Source: Parietaria judaica
Taxonomy: Eukaryota > Streptophyta > Magnoliopsida > Rosales > Urticaceae
Assembly: GCA_954871525.1 (NCBI GenBank)
Contig: OX940863.1
Coordinates: 3,820,001-3,884,000 of the forward strand
DNA: 64,000 nt
Direction of reading: 5' to 3'
Shown here: piece by piece, positions 45,807-56,243 of the stretch
How the letters are laid out: the number at the start of each line of letters is the position of its first letter
Position numbering within the stretch: the first letter of the stretch is position 1
The notes under the pieces: model-generated
Seen by the model: the letters and a program-made list of their open reading frames with translations, nothing else
Database searches by the model: none
Told to the model about the DNA's origin: nothing
Made by a program: the position numbers and the translations under genes

Positions 45807-46219
45807 CATTTGTCCTTGAGGCTATTATGAGATAGATTTGGGGGTTATTTAGGACAGTTTTTGAGCCTAGTAGATATTTGTAAAGTGTATGGTTAGATCT
45901 GTTAGAATATGTCTATAGCTCATTCTTACTAAGTACTAACGTAGTTTATATATTATAATAAAAATTAAAATACCGCCCCTTTAAGACTTTGTAATTACAT
46001 TTATCCTACTTAATATTCTCGTATTAAATATATAAACATGTTCCTACTTATTTATGTATATATTACAATAATTAGAATCCTAAACATGTTCGATTTAATC
46101 ACAATTCGGATCACTTATCGAGACAAGAAAATGATATTAAAACTAATCCTACAGTGCTACCTTCTCTTTAATGATGTTACCGACCAAGAGAGCTTCAACA
46201 ACGTGAAGCAATGGTTGAA

Positions 46220-46580
46220 CGAGACAGTATTCACCAGGGACAATATTTGTGTAAACCAGAGACAGTTTTAAATGTTTACTCGGGACAGATTTTGTGTATA
46301 TTAGGGGCAGTTATTGTTTTCAGCCAGGACAATTTTCATGTAAACCAGGGACAATTTTAGACCGTTACTCGGGACAGTTTTTGTGTATATCAAGGACAAT
46401 TTTTGTGTTCACCAGGGACAATATTTGTGTAAACCAGAGAAAATTTTAAATGTTTACTCGGGACAGCTTTTGTGTATATCAGGGACAATTATTGTTTTCA
46501 CCGGGGACAATTTTCACGTAAACCAATGACAGTTTTTGTTTAAACCAGGGACAGTTTTGGATTACAGATTGGGACAGATT
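46220..46580 (+). repeat. Array of GGGACA(G/A) motifs, plus orientation
   Basis: About fifteen degenerate units of 22-28 bp carry cores such as accagggacaattt, ctcgggacagttttgtg and aaaccagggacag. The motif is outnumbered nowhere else in the window except by its inverse at 47175-47620. Confidence 0.75.
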
Positions 46581-46654
46581 CAGGCAGATTCATTCTTACT
46601 GGAAAAATTACCCCCTTCATTCAGGCAGATTCATACTTACAATAATACCACGAA

Positions 46655-46990
46655 ATCCTACAGAATTGTTATAATCGTCTTTTTCAATACTGGAGTTACG
46701 TAGAGTATGTTCTTTCCACGGCGGACAATGTCAAATAGCCGACGATCAACATCCAAAGCAACGGGTCGACATCCGTGCTGCAAAAGTTTTATCTCGATTC
46801 TAAGATCATACACCGGCTCATCCACCCCAAGACTTTCGTACAACCAATCCATCAACTGTGTGTTGACTAATGTCCACCGGCGCTAAGAAAAAACCATACT
46901 TCGCATTGGTGTAGTTCCACTTCTCATTTTCAAGAATCCACTCGTCATCATGTTCAAAATATACATCCAAATATGTTATTACAAATAAAT
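46655..46990 (-). pseudogene. Frame remnant between the two arrays, unidentified
   Basis: The minus strand reads FEHDDEWILENEKWNY in one frame, and after a shift MDWLYESLGVDEPVYDLRI and LLQHGCRPVALDVDRRLFDI in another. The codon content looks protein-like, but a frameshift near 46865 separates the two parts and I recognise no domain. It could be another piece of the captured gene's relatives, placed in the opposite direction. Confidence 0.35.
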
Positions 46991-47174
46991 ATAAAATGAA
47001 TTATGAAAAAATAAGAAAATAAAAGAAAAAATTGACATAAATTAGAATAAAATCACACCCATTTTTATTCCAAATGGTGCTGATGCGTGGATGAAAACGT
47101 TGATAAGAATAAAACCTGAAACAAAAGAGAAGAATGTTAAACAAAAATCTGAAGAAAAAAATATATCAAACGGC

Positions 47175-47620
47175 CTAGAAAACTGTCCCTAAATCACCAA
47201 ATACTGTCCCGAAAATGCAGATTACTGTCCCCAAAATCTTGAAAAACTGTCCCCAAAAAAAGAAGACCAAACCCAAAAAACTGTCCCGAAATCACCAAAT
47301 ATTGTCCCAAAAAAAGATCAAAATGCCCAGAAAACTGTCCCTAAATTACCCAAATACTGTCCCGAAATTACAGAATATTGTCCCTAAAATCTGGAAAAAC
47401 TGTCCACAAACCCAAGAAGATCAAACTGCCCAGAAAACTGTCCTTAATTACCCAAATACTGTCCCGAAATTACAGAATACTGTCCCTAAAATCTGGAAAA
47501 ACTGTCCACAAACCCAAGAAGATCAAACTACCCAGAAAACTGTCCCTAAATTAGCAAATATTGTCCCGAAAATGCAGATTTTTGTCCCCAAAATCTGGAA
47601 AACTGTCCCAAAAAATCGTA
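47175..47620 (-). repeat. Array of CTGTCCC motifs, opposite orientation
   Basis: About twenty units near 20-25 bp have cores actgtcccgaaattac and actgtccctaaaatctgg. A higher-order unit of about 115 bp, starting agaagatcaaac(t)gcccagaaaa, is repeated at least three times. The open frame running through it is only a reading of the repeat. Confidence 0.75.
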
Positions 47621-48282
47621 ATCATCCCCAAACTTCCATGACCAAGCTAAAACCATAAATCAGACATACCAGACATCAAACCAAGCTAAAACGAACCGCA
47701 GAAATCAAACGAACCTCAAGAGAAATCAATCAAACTAGAAATAAAACCAAGCAAAAACCCTAAAATCAAACGAACCTAAGGATACCGGAGGCCAACTGCT
47801 TGCTCTCCACCGTAACGCCGGAAACCACCGCTGAAGAGTGAAAAGGAGGGAGAAGAAGCTCAGCGGTTCGTCTAGGGTTTAGAGTTCGGATTGAAGCTCG
47901 TACCTGGTGTGCGGAAGAGGATCGAAGCTTGGAAGATCGTCGTGCAAGATGAACCTCGTCCCGTCCAATCCGAACTGTCGTTGTGCGAGGTCGGGGTGGG
48001 GAACGTGGTCGGTTGTCGGAGAGGGAGATGAAGCAAAGGTTGTTCGGTGAGGAAGACGAGGTTTGGAGAGAAGAAGCAAAGAAGAAGAAAAAGGGGTGAA
48101 AAAAAAAAAGATTATTTAAAATTTATGGCAAAAGTAATAGTTTTGTTTACTGAAATGTGATTGCCAAAAAAACGAGGGTAAAATCGTCTTAATCTGGGCA
48201 AAGTTTAGAAACACTGATTTTTCCAGAATGGGTTTAAAAGTTCAATTATGGTGTTTTTTTAGGCTATTTTCTCAAGTTTCCC

Positions 48283-48850
48283 TTACTAAATGCGGTCACT
48301 ATTGGTCGATTAAAAGAGCAAGCCCGTCTTTTAACTAATCTCGTACTATTTTAATTTTTTACAATAACAACTCATGTCCAAGCCGTAAAAGCCTTTCCTA
48401 CCCCATCCAGTGACATTATGGGTCACAATTGAAAATTGATCAATTAAAAAACCTAGTCTTTCAAGTTTCAACTATTTCTTCTCCGACTTTTAAACCATAA
48501 CTAAGATATATCTCGGGTTCAACCCGTAAATATCCGCCCACGAGACATTATTGACAAGGCAAACCCGAGTAGGCATCGGTGACTCTTCAAAGGCCCGCCC
48601 CATCATATACATTGAACGGGACGAGTCGACCCCGTGTTGCGGGCTTGGCGGGCCAAACGGTTTGTGGGGCCAGCCCCGCTCACTTGACACTTGTAGTTAG
48701 AAACTTAGAATCTACACAGAGCTAAGCAAAGTCACTCTTTCTCAGAAGGGTCATAAAATCTTGAAACATTTTTAAATCAATTTTCAAACCAAAACCCAAA
48801 CCACCATTTTGGCGTCTCTGTGTCCGAAGAGCGAAAGAACCCATTAACCC
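48283..48850. other. Intergenic DNA between the 4.1-kb element and NDC1
   Basis: No gene is seen. The last ~150 bp before 48902 (A/C-rich, no upstream ATG frame of note) are the likely promoter and 5' UTR of the nucleoporin gene. Confidence 0.45.
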
Positions 48851-48901
48851 ACTCACTCAAAACTAGAACTAAGCAAAGCCCAGAATCCCAAAACCCCATC
48901 C

Positions 48902-51454
48902 ATGGCCTCGTCGGAGCTGGTCATCAGCAACCGGTTTCTAGGGTTCCTCATATGGCAATCGATCCCCTCCACCGCCATTTTCCTAGTCGCCAAAACCCTC
49001 GTCTTCCCTTCTTCCCTCGCTCTGACCCTCGCGGCGTTCGTCGCGTTCCACCTCTTCCACCTCCTCTTCTCGTCCGCTCTCGCCGCCGCCGCGTCCCCGA
49101 GGGCGCACTCCGCGGCGGGACCCGTCGAGCTCGCCGCAGGAGTGCTCCGCGCGCTCCTCTTCTCCGGCCCAGCGCCGCCCGAGTTTCGTCGCCGCGCGAG
49201 GGTGTCGCTCGGGTTCTTCGTCTTCGTGGCGGCGTCGGCAATTGCGGGCTCCGTGGCGGCTCTGTCGATCTGTTGGGTTGGCTCGCCGGCTGATAATGAC
49301 GATGGGGGCGACGGGTTGGGTTGGAGATTGGGGTTTAGGGGTTTCTGCGTGGGTTTGCTCTATGGCTTGCACTATGTTTACAAGCGTAGATGGGTTTTGG
49401 AGTTTCCCATTATTCAGGTCAGTGTTTTGGGCTTTTCTCTCTGAATCTGCTTAGTTTGATCAAATTGTGGAACTTGATACATGTATCATGTAGTTCATTG
49501 AGTTCAATAAGTACGAAATCTTATTGAGATCATGGGTTTATTTGTTTTTTAATCTTATGCTATGAGCAATGTTGTCTCTGTTTCTGAATATCGGTTTGAT
49601 CTGGAGATGTTTTGAATTTTATATGAATTAGTTGTCGTGTTCTGTTGGTTTAGAATAGGCGTGGATTGCGATTGTTACTTTATTTTCGTTGTAGTTGGAT
49701 TTCGCATTTTACATGCCGGAGATTTGTTTTCCGGTCGAGTCTCATTTGCTATTGTTTGTATGAGCAGCGCCCGCCTTTCTTCAGCTTCAAGATGGGAATT
49801 CCGCCGGCTATTACTCGAGCTTTGAGACTTTCGGGCATTGCTCACCTTATATCCACTGCGCTAATCGTTCTTCTGCCACATGAGCTTACGAGCCACGGTT
49901 CCGTGGGCAAGTTTGTTTCGGAGCAGATCAGATTTTATTTGGGATGTTTCGCATTTTTCCTCAGCTGGGAACTGAGTCACCACTTGCATCGGGTTGGTTC
50001 TTCATGCCATTGAACTCCTTACTGTGATATCATCTTTTGATTGAAACAAAAAAAATAACTCCGTGATTGATAGTGATTCTGGAAATTGCAGCGCCTTGTA
50101 CGATTTTGCAACTTTCTCTTTCTAAAGTGACATATTTTTCGTTATGATTGTTTAATATTGTGTGGTGTGTTAGGTTTTGCATGTGAAGAGGTTCTTATTG
50201 GCCCCGCCGAAAGGATCAGCAGCAGCGGAAACAAACCCGAGCGAGCCTCTTCTTTCTGCATTGGAGGAGAGCCAGCCAAATTTGCTTCTTCAGTATCTTG
50301 CTTATCTTGATCTCTGCATGGTTTGTGAGAATAATGTCGATATATGGCGTAGAGCTGCGTTTTTTGAAGAAAGCGGCGAGACATACAAAAGAGTGATAGC
50401 CGTAGGCCTCAGGCCTCTGGAGGAGCTCACTTTGAAATTGGGCGAATGTTTGGAAAGCTCTTCCGACAAGAAATCTCAGTTATCGAATCAGCTACGTTTG
50501 CCAGCTGATATACAACCAGATCCGAGTTGCTCGGAATTGTTTAACAATTTCCAGGTACATTATAGCAAAAAAAAAATTCCCAATTGTGGAGGAGTTGTTT
50601 TCTTTGTTTGTGATCTCAAGATATTTTAAATATTCTAAGAATTTGTTATGCTGATTACGGCTTCACGGCTTGATGATATCGTATCGGATGAACTTCGGAG
50701 AAAAGATCTTTCAGTTTGTCTCTAGTTTCCAAACACGGCAAAATTCTTTTTTTTCCTTCTCTTCATTTTTTTTTGAATTAGGTTGTTCTTTTTTCCCCTT
50801 ACAAAATCCAAGTTCCTAAAATACCCTTAACGTTGATAAATCTTATTTAGCTGCTCTTTATTTAAAGGAAACAAAAAGGTTAAATGAAATTAACATGTGT
50901 TCTTTCAAGCTTCAAGTTAAGCCAAAAATTATAGATCTTGATAACATGCATAATCTAATGTCCATTCTCTCTTTTTTTCTTCACAGTTATACACATGGTG
51001 CGCCAGAATCATCGCTTCGCTCACTGCTCGCTCCCATCACGAGGATCGCTGCGGCGTTGCTCAGCTCTCTGGTAGCAATGCAGCGGTGATCTCAACGCTG
51101 CTCTCTGCGCTCCTCGCCATTGAATCCTTGATGGGCAAAAACGTCAATATGCAATCCTCAAATAGCCTGATGGGCCCGGGCGGCATTAAATGGGCCACCT
51201 CGAGCATGAGAAGGGCAGATGTCGGCCCACGCAAAAAGAGGGGCAGCTTAGTAAATTCCCACGCCTACGCCATAGCTGATGTTTTGAAAACCTCAATATA
51301 CCAGATTGTTTCGGCTTTCCATGACGAGATGGTCGCCAGCGCCAAAGCGGGTCTCGTTGAGAAGGATTGGGTAATGACCAATAAGCCCCCGTTCGGCTCC
51401 AGAGAGCTTCTTCAGCAGAAACTGCGGCTATTCTTGGATTTTCGGGCTACATAA
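48902..51454 (+). CDS. NDC1: Nucleoporin NDC1-like
   Basis: Four exons: 48902-49417, 49768-49992, 50174-50554, 50987-51454. They are in frame with GT-AG borders, giving 529 residues, close to the plant NDC1 length I recall (about 525). The N-terminal half has five or six hydrophobic segments, for example [60 protein letters not shown] and [20 protein letters not shown]. The C-terminal half is soluble. NDC1 is the transmembrane nucleoporin that anchors the nuclear pore complex in the pore membrane. Exon 1 is extremely GC-rich (Ala/Pro/Arg-rich loop around residues 60-100), unlike the rest of the gene. The family call rests on overall layout and remembered similarity and is less certain than that for the other genes. 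Confidence 0.78.
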
Positions 51455-52131
51455 TTATTAGTTTTTCTTTTTGGGTTTAAGCACATTTGATCTTATATGT
51501 TCGGTACCCTTGTTACTTATGTGGACACTTCATTTTTGTTACACAAGAGGGATATTATTATACTAGCAAAATCTCCACAAACCTTACGGGTATACCGACG
51601 GTGCAAAGGTCCCGGAACTGTTGGGTTTATCAAACGCAGATTGAATTTTTTACTTAAATTTTGTTTGTGTTTGTGATGCAAATCCCTTTGAATTCCATGT
51701 CCTATATAATAAAGCGGTAAATGAGGGCTGTATTTTACTGTATAATAATAAAGCGGACACGGCATTAATGGTATCTCTTTAAGAAAACGAAAACCTATTT
51801 TGTAGAGAAAAAAAATGCATTTATCGGATATTTCAGTATTTGCTTGCGGATTTTCATGAAATCGAATACTTGCAAGTTGCAAATTTGATTTTTCATGATA
51901 GTGTAGTTTCTTTGAATCACGATAGTTCTTATTTTTATTTTTTATAAAAATAATATATATAAACTACTTGTTTTGTATACGATATCATAATTTTGGTACT
52001 TTGTCCAACCAAAAAAATAAATATTTATTGCTAAATTTAAAAAATATGTCATAAAAAAAAAAAAAACGGAAGTGAAATCTAATGCAACTCTTTACCGTTC
52101 TTTTCGAAGGTTTCTTGCTTGCGAGACACTC
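51455..52131. other. Intergenic DNA between NDC1 and the F-box block
   Basis: A likely NDC1 3' UTR is followed by AT-rich DNA. From about 51985 the sequence resembles the region 56110-56240 downstream of F-box gene 3 (ttttggtactttg, aaatatttattg), so the duplicated F-box block begins near here. Confidence 0.5.
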
Positions 52132-52887
52132 ATCAAAACACCGAAAGAATGCTCTCAACGTAATCATAGACTTCGAGCGAGCATAGCATCAGAAGATCGA
52201 GGTTGTTTCAGATTCCTCACAAGATGTGAAGTTTTGTGGTCGACCATGGATAGCATCAAACCTCGAGCAGAGACTCTCAATATCAGAAACTGCTTCTTCC
52301 AAACCCCTCGGAACATCCCATCAATCTCTAGCCTTAATTTCACTGTCGGACTCCATAGCATGCCCGTCCGTGTCCAAAGGAGACAGTCCCCGCTCGGGCC
52401 CGACGTGAATGCAGCGAGCGAACCCGTCCACCTGCAGAGTCTGATGCCCACGCCGTACGCTCTACCGGGTGCGTCGCCTGATCGCAGGACCTTGTTGAGC
52501 AGGTCGAGGACCCGTTTTTGTACAACACCCAATGCAGTGCCCCGTCCGCCATCGCTGCGCTCATCCTCGCGGGAATTCCTGCTATATCCGAGACCTCGGT
52601 GCTTCTCCAAACGGTGCCGCTTTTGGCGAACACTTGGGCGCGGAGTAACGACAATTCTGCATAGGACCCGCGTGGGTTGTCAAACATTAACATGACGACT
52701 TTGTAGTCGTTGCTCGTGGCGTCAAAACCGAAACCCAAGCCAACTGCGCCGCTCTCCTTCGCGGAATTGGGTTTCGACGGCGAGAGAGGAAGCCTTCTTA
52801 GCTGGCGAGTCACCGGGTTCCAAAGCAGGACCCGAGCCGGTTGCCACATGGCCGGATAAGGCGTCAAGCAAACCAAGCCGTTACAGG

Positions 52888-53088
52888 TGAAGTGGGTATG
52901 AACCAAGAGAGAGAAAGGCAAAGACAAGCTTGAATGAATAAGCTCTGTAAAATGAATCAATTAAACAATACACTTCATATAGAGTATATATACATACGAT
53001 ACGATGTTATAACCAAACCGGCTCAAGACTAATCGTGTACAAATGGCATTCTAATAACTCAGCTGTCAAGCTAGCTATATTCCTAACA
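52888..53088 (-). mobile_element. Short solo LTR (copia-like size)
   Basis: On the minus strand it starts TGTTAGGAATATAGC and ends CATACCCACTTCA. It has a TATA box (tatatatact) in the middle and a 5-bp target duplication ACAGG (52883-52887 and 53089-53093). 201 bp. The intact F-box paralogue has gttgcaggagccgacg at the same point without an insertion. Confidence 0.85.
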
Positions 53089-53125
53089 ACAGGAACCGAC
53101 GATGTCGATAGAGCCGTTTCCTGCT

Positions 53126-53317
53126 CAGGGCCGACCCGAGGGTATACATAGTAGGCCCGTAGGCCCGCGCCTACAATAGATTAGTAAATTGAAGGCCCAA
53201 ATTTATAAATTGGAGGCCCCACATGGAAGAAAAAAATTGTATTGTGTTCACCTTTTAAAAACTAAGGGCCCAAAATCAGTTTCGCCTAGGGCCCCGACAA
53301 ACTCAGGACCGGCCTCG
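53126..53317. mobile_element. hAT MITE, 192 bp, in the F-box pseudogene
   Basis: Starts CAGGGCCGACCCGAGG and ends AACTCAGGACCGGCCTCG (imperfect inverted ends). It is flanked by TTCCTGCT (53118-53125) and TTCTTGCT (53318-53325), an 8-bp duplication with one mismatch. It shares gcctagggccccg with the nested element at 21.9 kb. Confidence 0.85.
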
Positions 53318-53751
53318 TTCTTGCTACGAAGTAAGGCACGTCAATTTCCGTAGCCTTGGAGCCATTATCGGAGAGCAGTGTCAATCTTTGCCGGACTGCC
53401 CCTTGGCCGACGACAATCGAGAGTTGGTCACTGTCAGGCTGTCGATTGAAATGGGCGTCGCTGAAGAACGAGTCGCAAGAGATGCGAAACAACCAACTTT
53501 TCGAGACGCACTTAAATTTCATGAGAGATCTCGCAGACAGTTTTGTTAGAATCTCGTCAAACACGAGGGTTTTGGGAAGTCCGGGATGCCGGAAGGTTGC
53601 CATGTAATCTTTTCCGGTCTGTTCTTTTCTAACAGAGAGCGAGAGAAGAAAGAGCGAGCAAGAGAGACATATCTATCTTATATATATAGGAATAGAAAGA
53701 TATAAGATTCGATATTTTTAATTAATGAATTATCTTTAATAGAAAAAATAA

Positions 53752-54232
53752 GGGAAAATTACGGCAAATATACCCAACCTTTGGTCAAACTTCCTCCCGT
53801 GTACCCAACCTTTAAAATTGGCGGCAAAAGTACCCAACCAGCGTTGACTGTGATTTTGGCTAAAAAAACGTTTAACTTTTGCCGTTAGCATAGTACACGT
53901 GTACATGCCACATAAGCCACCCGAAATTTATTACTATCATTTTTAACTGAATTAATGGTTAAACTAACTTAATTAATCTATCTATCAGATTAATCAACAA
54001 ATTAATCAGCAAATAATCTACCAAAACACACACATGAACTAATCAAATTTCATACATATTATACAACATTGAAAAAATATGTCATTGCAACGGACACGTG
54101 TACTATGCTAACGGCAAAAGTTAACGTTTTTTTAGCCAAAATCACAGTCAACGCTGGTTGGGTACTTTTGCCGCCAATTTTAAAGGTTGGGTACACGGGA
54201 GGAAGTTTGACCAAATGTTGGGTATATTTGTC
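53752..54232. mobile_element. Long-TIR MITE, first of an abutting pair
   Basis: The left arm (from agggaaaattacggcaaata through gtgtacccaacc, ggcggcaaaagtacccaacc, gttgactgtgattttggc to tagtacacgtgtacatg) is mirrored almost base for base by the right arm (from acacgtgtactatgctaacg to gttgggtatatttg). The arms are about 150 bp, so the element is nearly all hairpin. The right arm lacks its last ~20 bp where it meets the next element. Confidence 0.8.
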
Positions 54233-54678
54233 CAAAGTTTGGTCAAAGAACCCCTCGTGTACCCAAAGTTAAAAAGTGGTGGTAAAAATACCCAAAGTCG
54301 CATTTGGGAAGTTGACCACTCCATTCTCGTAACGCCGTTAACTTACCCGTTAACTCTGGTCACGCGGGCAAACGTTGGTTGTTGACATAATAATTTTTGC
54401 CAAATGGATGAGCCCAAATAAGTCTTGTTTACGACAAAACAATAAATTAAACCCCTAACTAATACTATTTAATACAACTAATTGAACCCCTAATGATTAT
54501 ACTTAACAAAAAAAAATTGTCCATGTGGCAAGGGTTAACGAGTAAGTTAACGGCATTACGAGAATTAAGTGGTCAACTCCTCAAATGTGACTTATGGGTA
54601 TTTTTGCCACCACTTTTAAACTTTGGATACACGAGGGGTTCTTTGACCAAACTTTGGTATTTTTGCCGTCATTAACCC
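54230..54678. mobile_element. Long-TIR MITE, second of the pair
   Basis: A related but distinct inverted repeat. The left arm (aaagtttggtcaaagaaccc, ctcgtgtacccaaagtt, gttaacttacccgttaac) is mirrored by the right arm (gggttaacgagtaagttaac, aactttggatacacgagggg, ttctttgaccaaactttgg). The right end reads atttttgccgtcattaaccc. The left arm lacks the matching ~20 terminal bases at the junction with the first element. Confidence 0.8.
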
Positions 54679-54679
54679 T

Positions 54680-56230
54680 TGTTATTTTTATGCTAATCTC
54701 GTGATAAGTTAAGCCTACTAATTCCTATACGTGTAGGCTGTAATTTTAGAATAGGAGAATATTGTTGTCAAATATACTATTTATTTTCTTTAAAACCCAT
54801 TGTGGCACTTATAAAACATCTTAGAGTGAAAGCATAGGACAGGTAAATGAACATATATTTTTTAGCACTCACATAGAGAATATTATTCATTTACTAATTC
54901 TCATATGTTAATTTTTTTTACAAGTTTATTTTTGTTTGTATTTATAGATTTTTTATAATCATTTATTTTGTCAAAGGCCCTAAATTTTTATTTCGATTAT
55001 TAGGGCCCTGCGGGTCGATCCTATATATAATATAGTTGAATATATCGGTGACAGTTGCATTGTAACAGAAAGGTCAGTTGAAATTTTGCCTATAAGTTTT
55101 GAACACGTATATTTAAGGGAAATTTTTTTTGATAAACTTAAAATTTGTCGATAACGTCAGGTTTCCGCGAACGAATATTTCTTCAAAACATCAAAATCTT
55201 AACATAAGATGTTATAGTAATATTATTATGGTTTTTTTTTTTTTAGGGAAAAAGATGGTCTTTATTATTATTATAGTTGCATGCATGCAAAAGAACAAGT
55301 CCGAGTCGCTTGTTGCTTTGAAAAGTCAAAGGTTTAGTTTGCAGTTGTTTCGTAGAAGAAAGAAAAGAAACCAGTGTTTCTCTTCTCATCTCATCAACAC
55401 ATAAGCACCTTTTTATAAGTGTGAATGCTTCTCTCATTTGTCCTTTTGCCATGGCTTGGAGTATACGTAATTATCAATAAGATAGTCCTATATAGATCTT
55501 ATCTTATTAACTCACATGACATTGATTTGGGCCTATCTCTAGTAGATTAGTGTGTATTTTGGTAACCACTGTTGCATTGCAATTAACAAATATTTCATTA
55601 GATTTTTACGTATAATTAAGGAAATAATGAATTCTAATGATAAATCTAAAATTAAAATGAAAATTATCGTGGTTTGCTCCATGAGTAAGAGGTACGACGT
55701 ACGTCTATTTGTAAGTTTCTAATCTAATCCAATTTAATCGGAGTTTTTCTGGTACACACTTTCTGTTCGTAATCTCTCTCTTTTGTGTTATAATATCAAT
55801 AAATGTCTGTCACACTTCGAAGCCTCTAATAAAATACCTAAAATACTCTCGCTAATAAAATTTTAAATCAATTTGACTATTATGTGCGTTAGGTCTTCAA
55901 TGATTTAATTTATTGGATTTACTTCCGGCAACATAAAAATCATCATGCCGTTGGAAAACCGTACCGACTGCTGGGCGGCATTTTCAGCAATAATAAGAAC
56001 CAAAAAAATGATACACAGCTGCAGGATTGACAGTTAGATCAAAAGGTAAAAGTGAAAACTCATAAATAATCAAAGTCAAATTAGTCTAGTTTCTTTGACC
56101 TATGTAGAGATTTTGGTACTTTCAAACAAAAACAAAAACAAATATTTATTGTTACAATTAAAAAAAACAAAGTAATAGGGAAAGGGATGCGAAATTTAAT
56201 CTAATGTTTAGTCTTCATCGATCTTGTTGT
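54680..56230. repeat. Duplicated intergenic block, copy 1 (about 55030-56100)
   Basis: No gene is seen. From gaatatatcgg(t/c)gacagttgc (about 55037) through gttgcatgcatgcaaaagaa, gtgaatgcttctctc, ccatggctt and taaggaaataat to aggtaaaag(t/c)g(a/g)aaactcat (about 56050), this region parallels 58868-61345. It lacks the two hAT insertions found there. Confidence 0.75.
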
Positions 56231-56243
56231 GACTCGCTTCTCA

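Larger units (their letters stand above)
44202..48282. mobile_element. 4.1-kb non-autonomous element with 160-bp TIRs carrying DUF1985/Ulp1 remnants
   Basis: The left end (44202-44364, starting GGGAAACTTGAGAAAATAGC) and right end (48120-48282, its reverse complement) are about 160 bp and differ at only a handful of positions. Long inverted repeats together with a captured Ulp1-like protease gene are typical of Ulp1-carrying Mutator-like elements of plants. I found no clean 9-bp target duplication: the flanks ttgtaaa and ttactaaa are only similar. No transposase (MURA) frame is seen, so it depends on other elements. Inside, in order, are a degenerate tandem repeat (44700-44950), a DUF1985-like exon, an Ulp1 C-terminal piece, an array of gggacag motifs (46220-46580), a reverse-strand frame remnant, and an oppositely oriented ctgtccc array (47175-47620). 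Confidence 0.8.
52132..53603 (-). pseudogene. F-box pseudogene (F-box 2), two insertions and frameshifts
   Basis: The N-terminus at 53603 (MATFRHPGLPKTLVFDEIL, then FKCVSKSWLFRIS) and later blocks (NGLVCLTPYPAMWQPARVLL, GLGFGFDATSNDYKVVMLMF, LCRWTGSLAAFTS) match F-box genes 1 and 3. Four lesions are visible. A 192-bp hAT MITE (53126-53317) and a 201-bp solo LTR (52888-53088) interrupt the coding sequence within 250 bp of each other. A small deletion near 52500 shifts frame after VLYKNGSSTC. A further shift near 52170 misreads the end, which in another frame still ends YVESILSVF-stop at 52132-52134. Removing the insertions and one duplicate of each target restores alignment with the paralogues at both sites. 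A TATA-like tatatatag lies about 85 bp upstream. Confidence 0.9.

Noticed and set aside
47215..47658. 147-codon Lys/Pro/Asn-rich frame
   Set aside because: It is a direct translation of the CTGTCCC array; periodic, low-complexity and inside the transposon.
49741..50013. Separate small proteins in the NDC1 region
   Set aside because: The frames are exons that join with correct phase into one protein.
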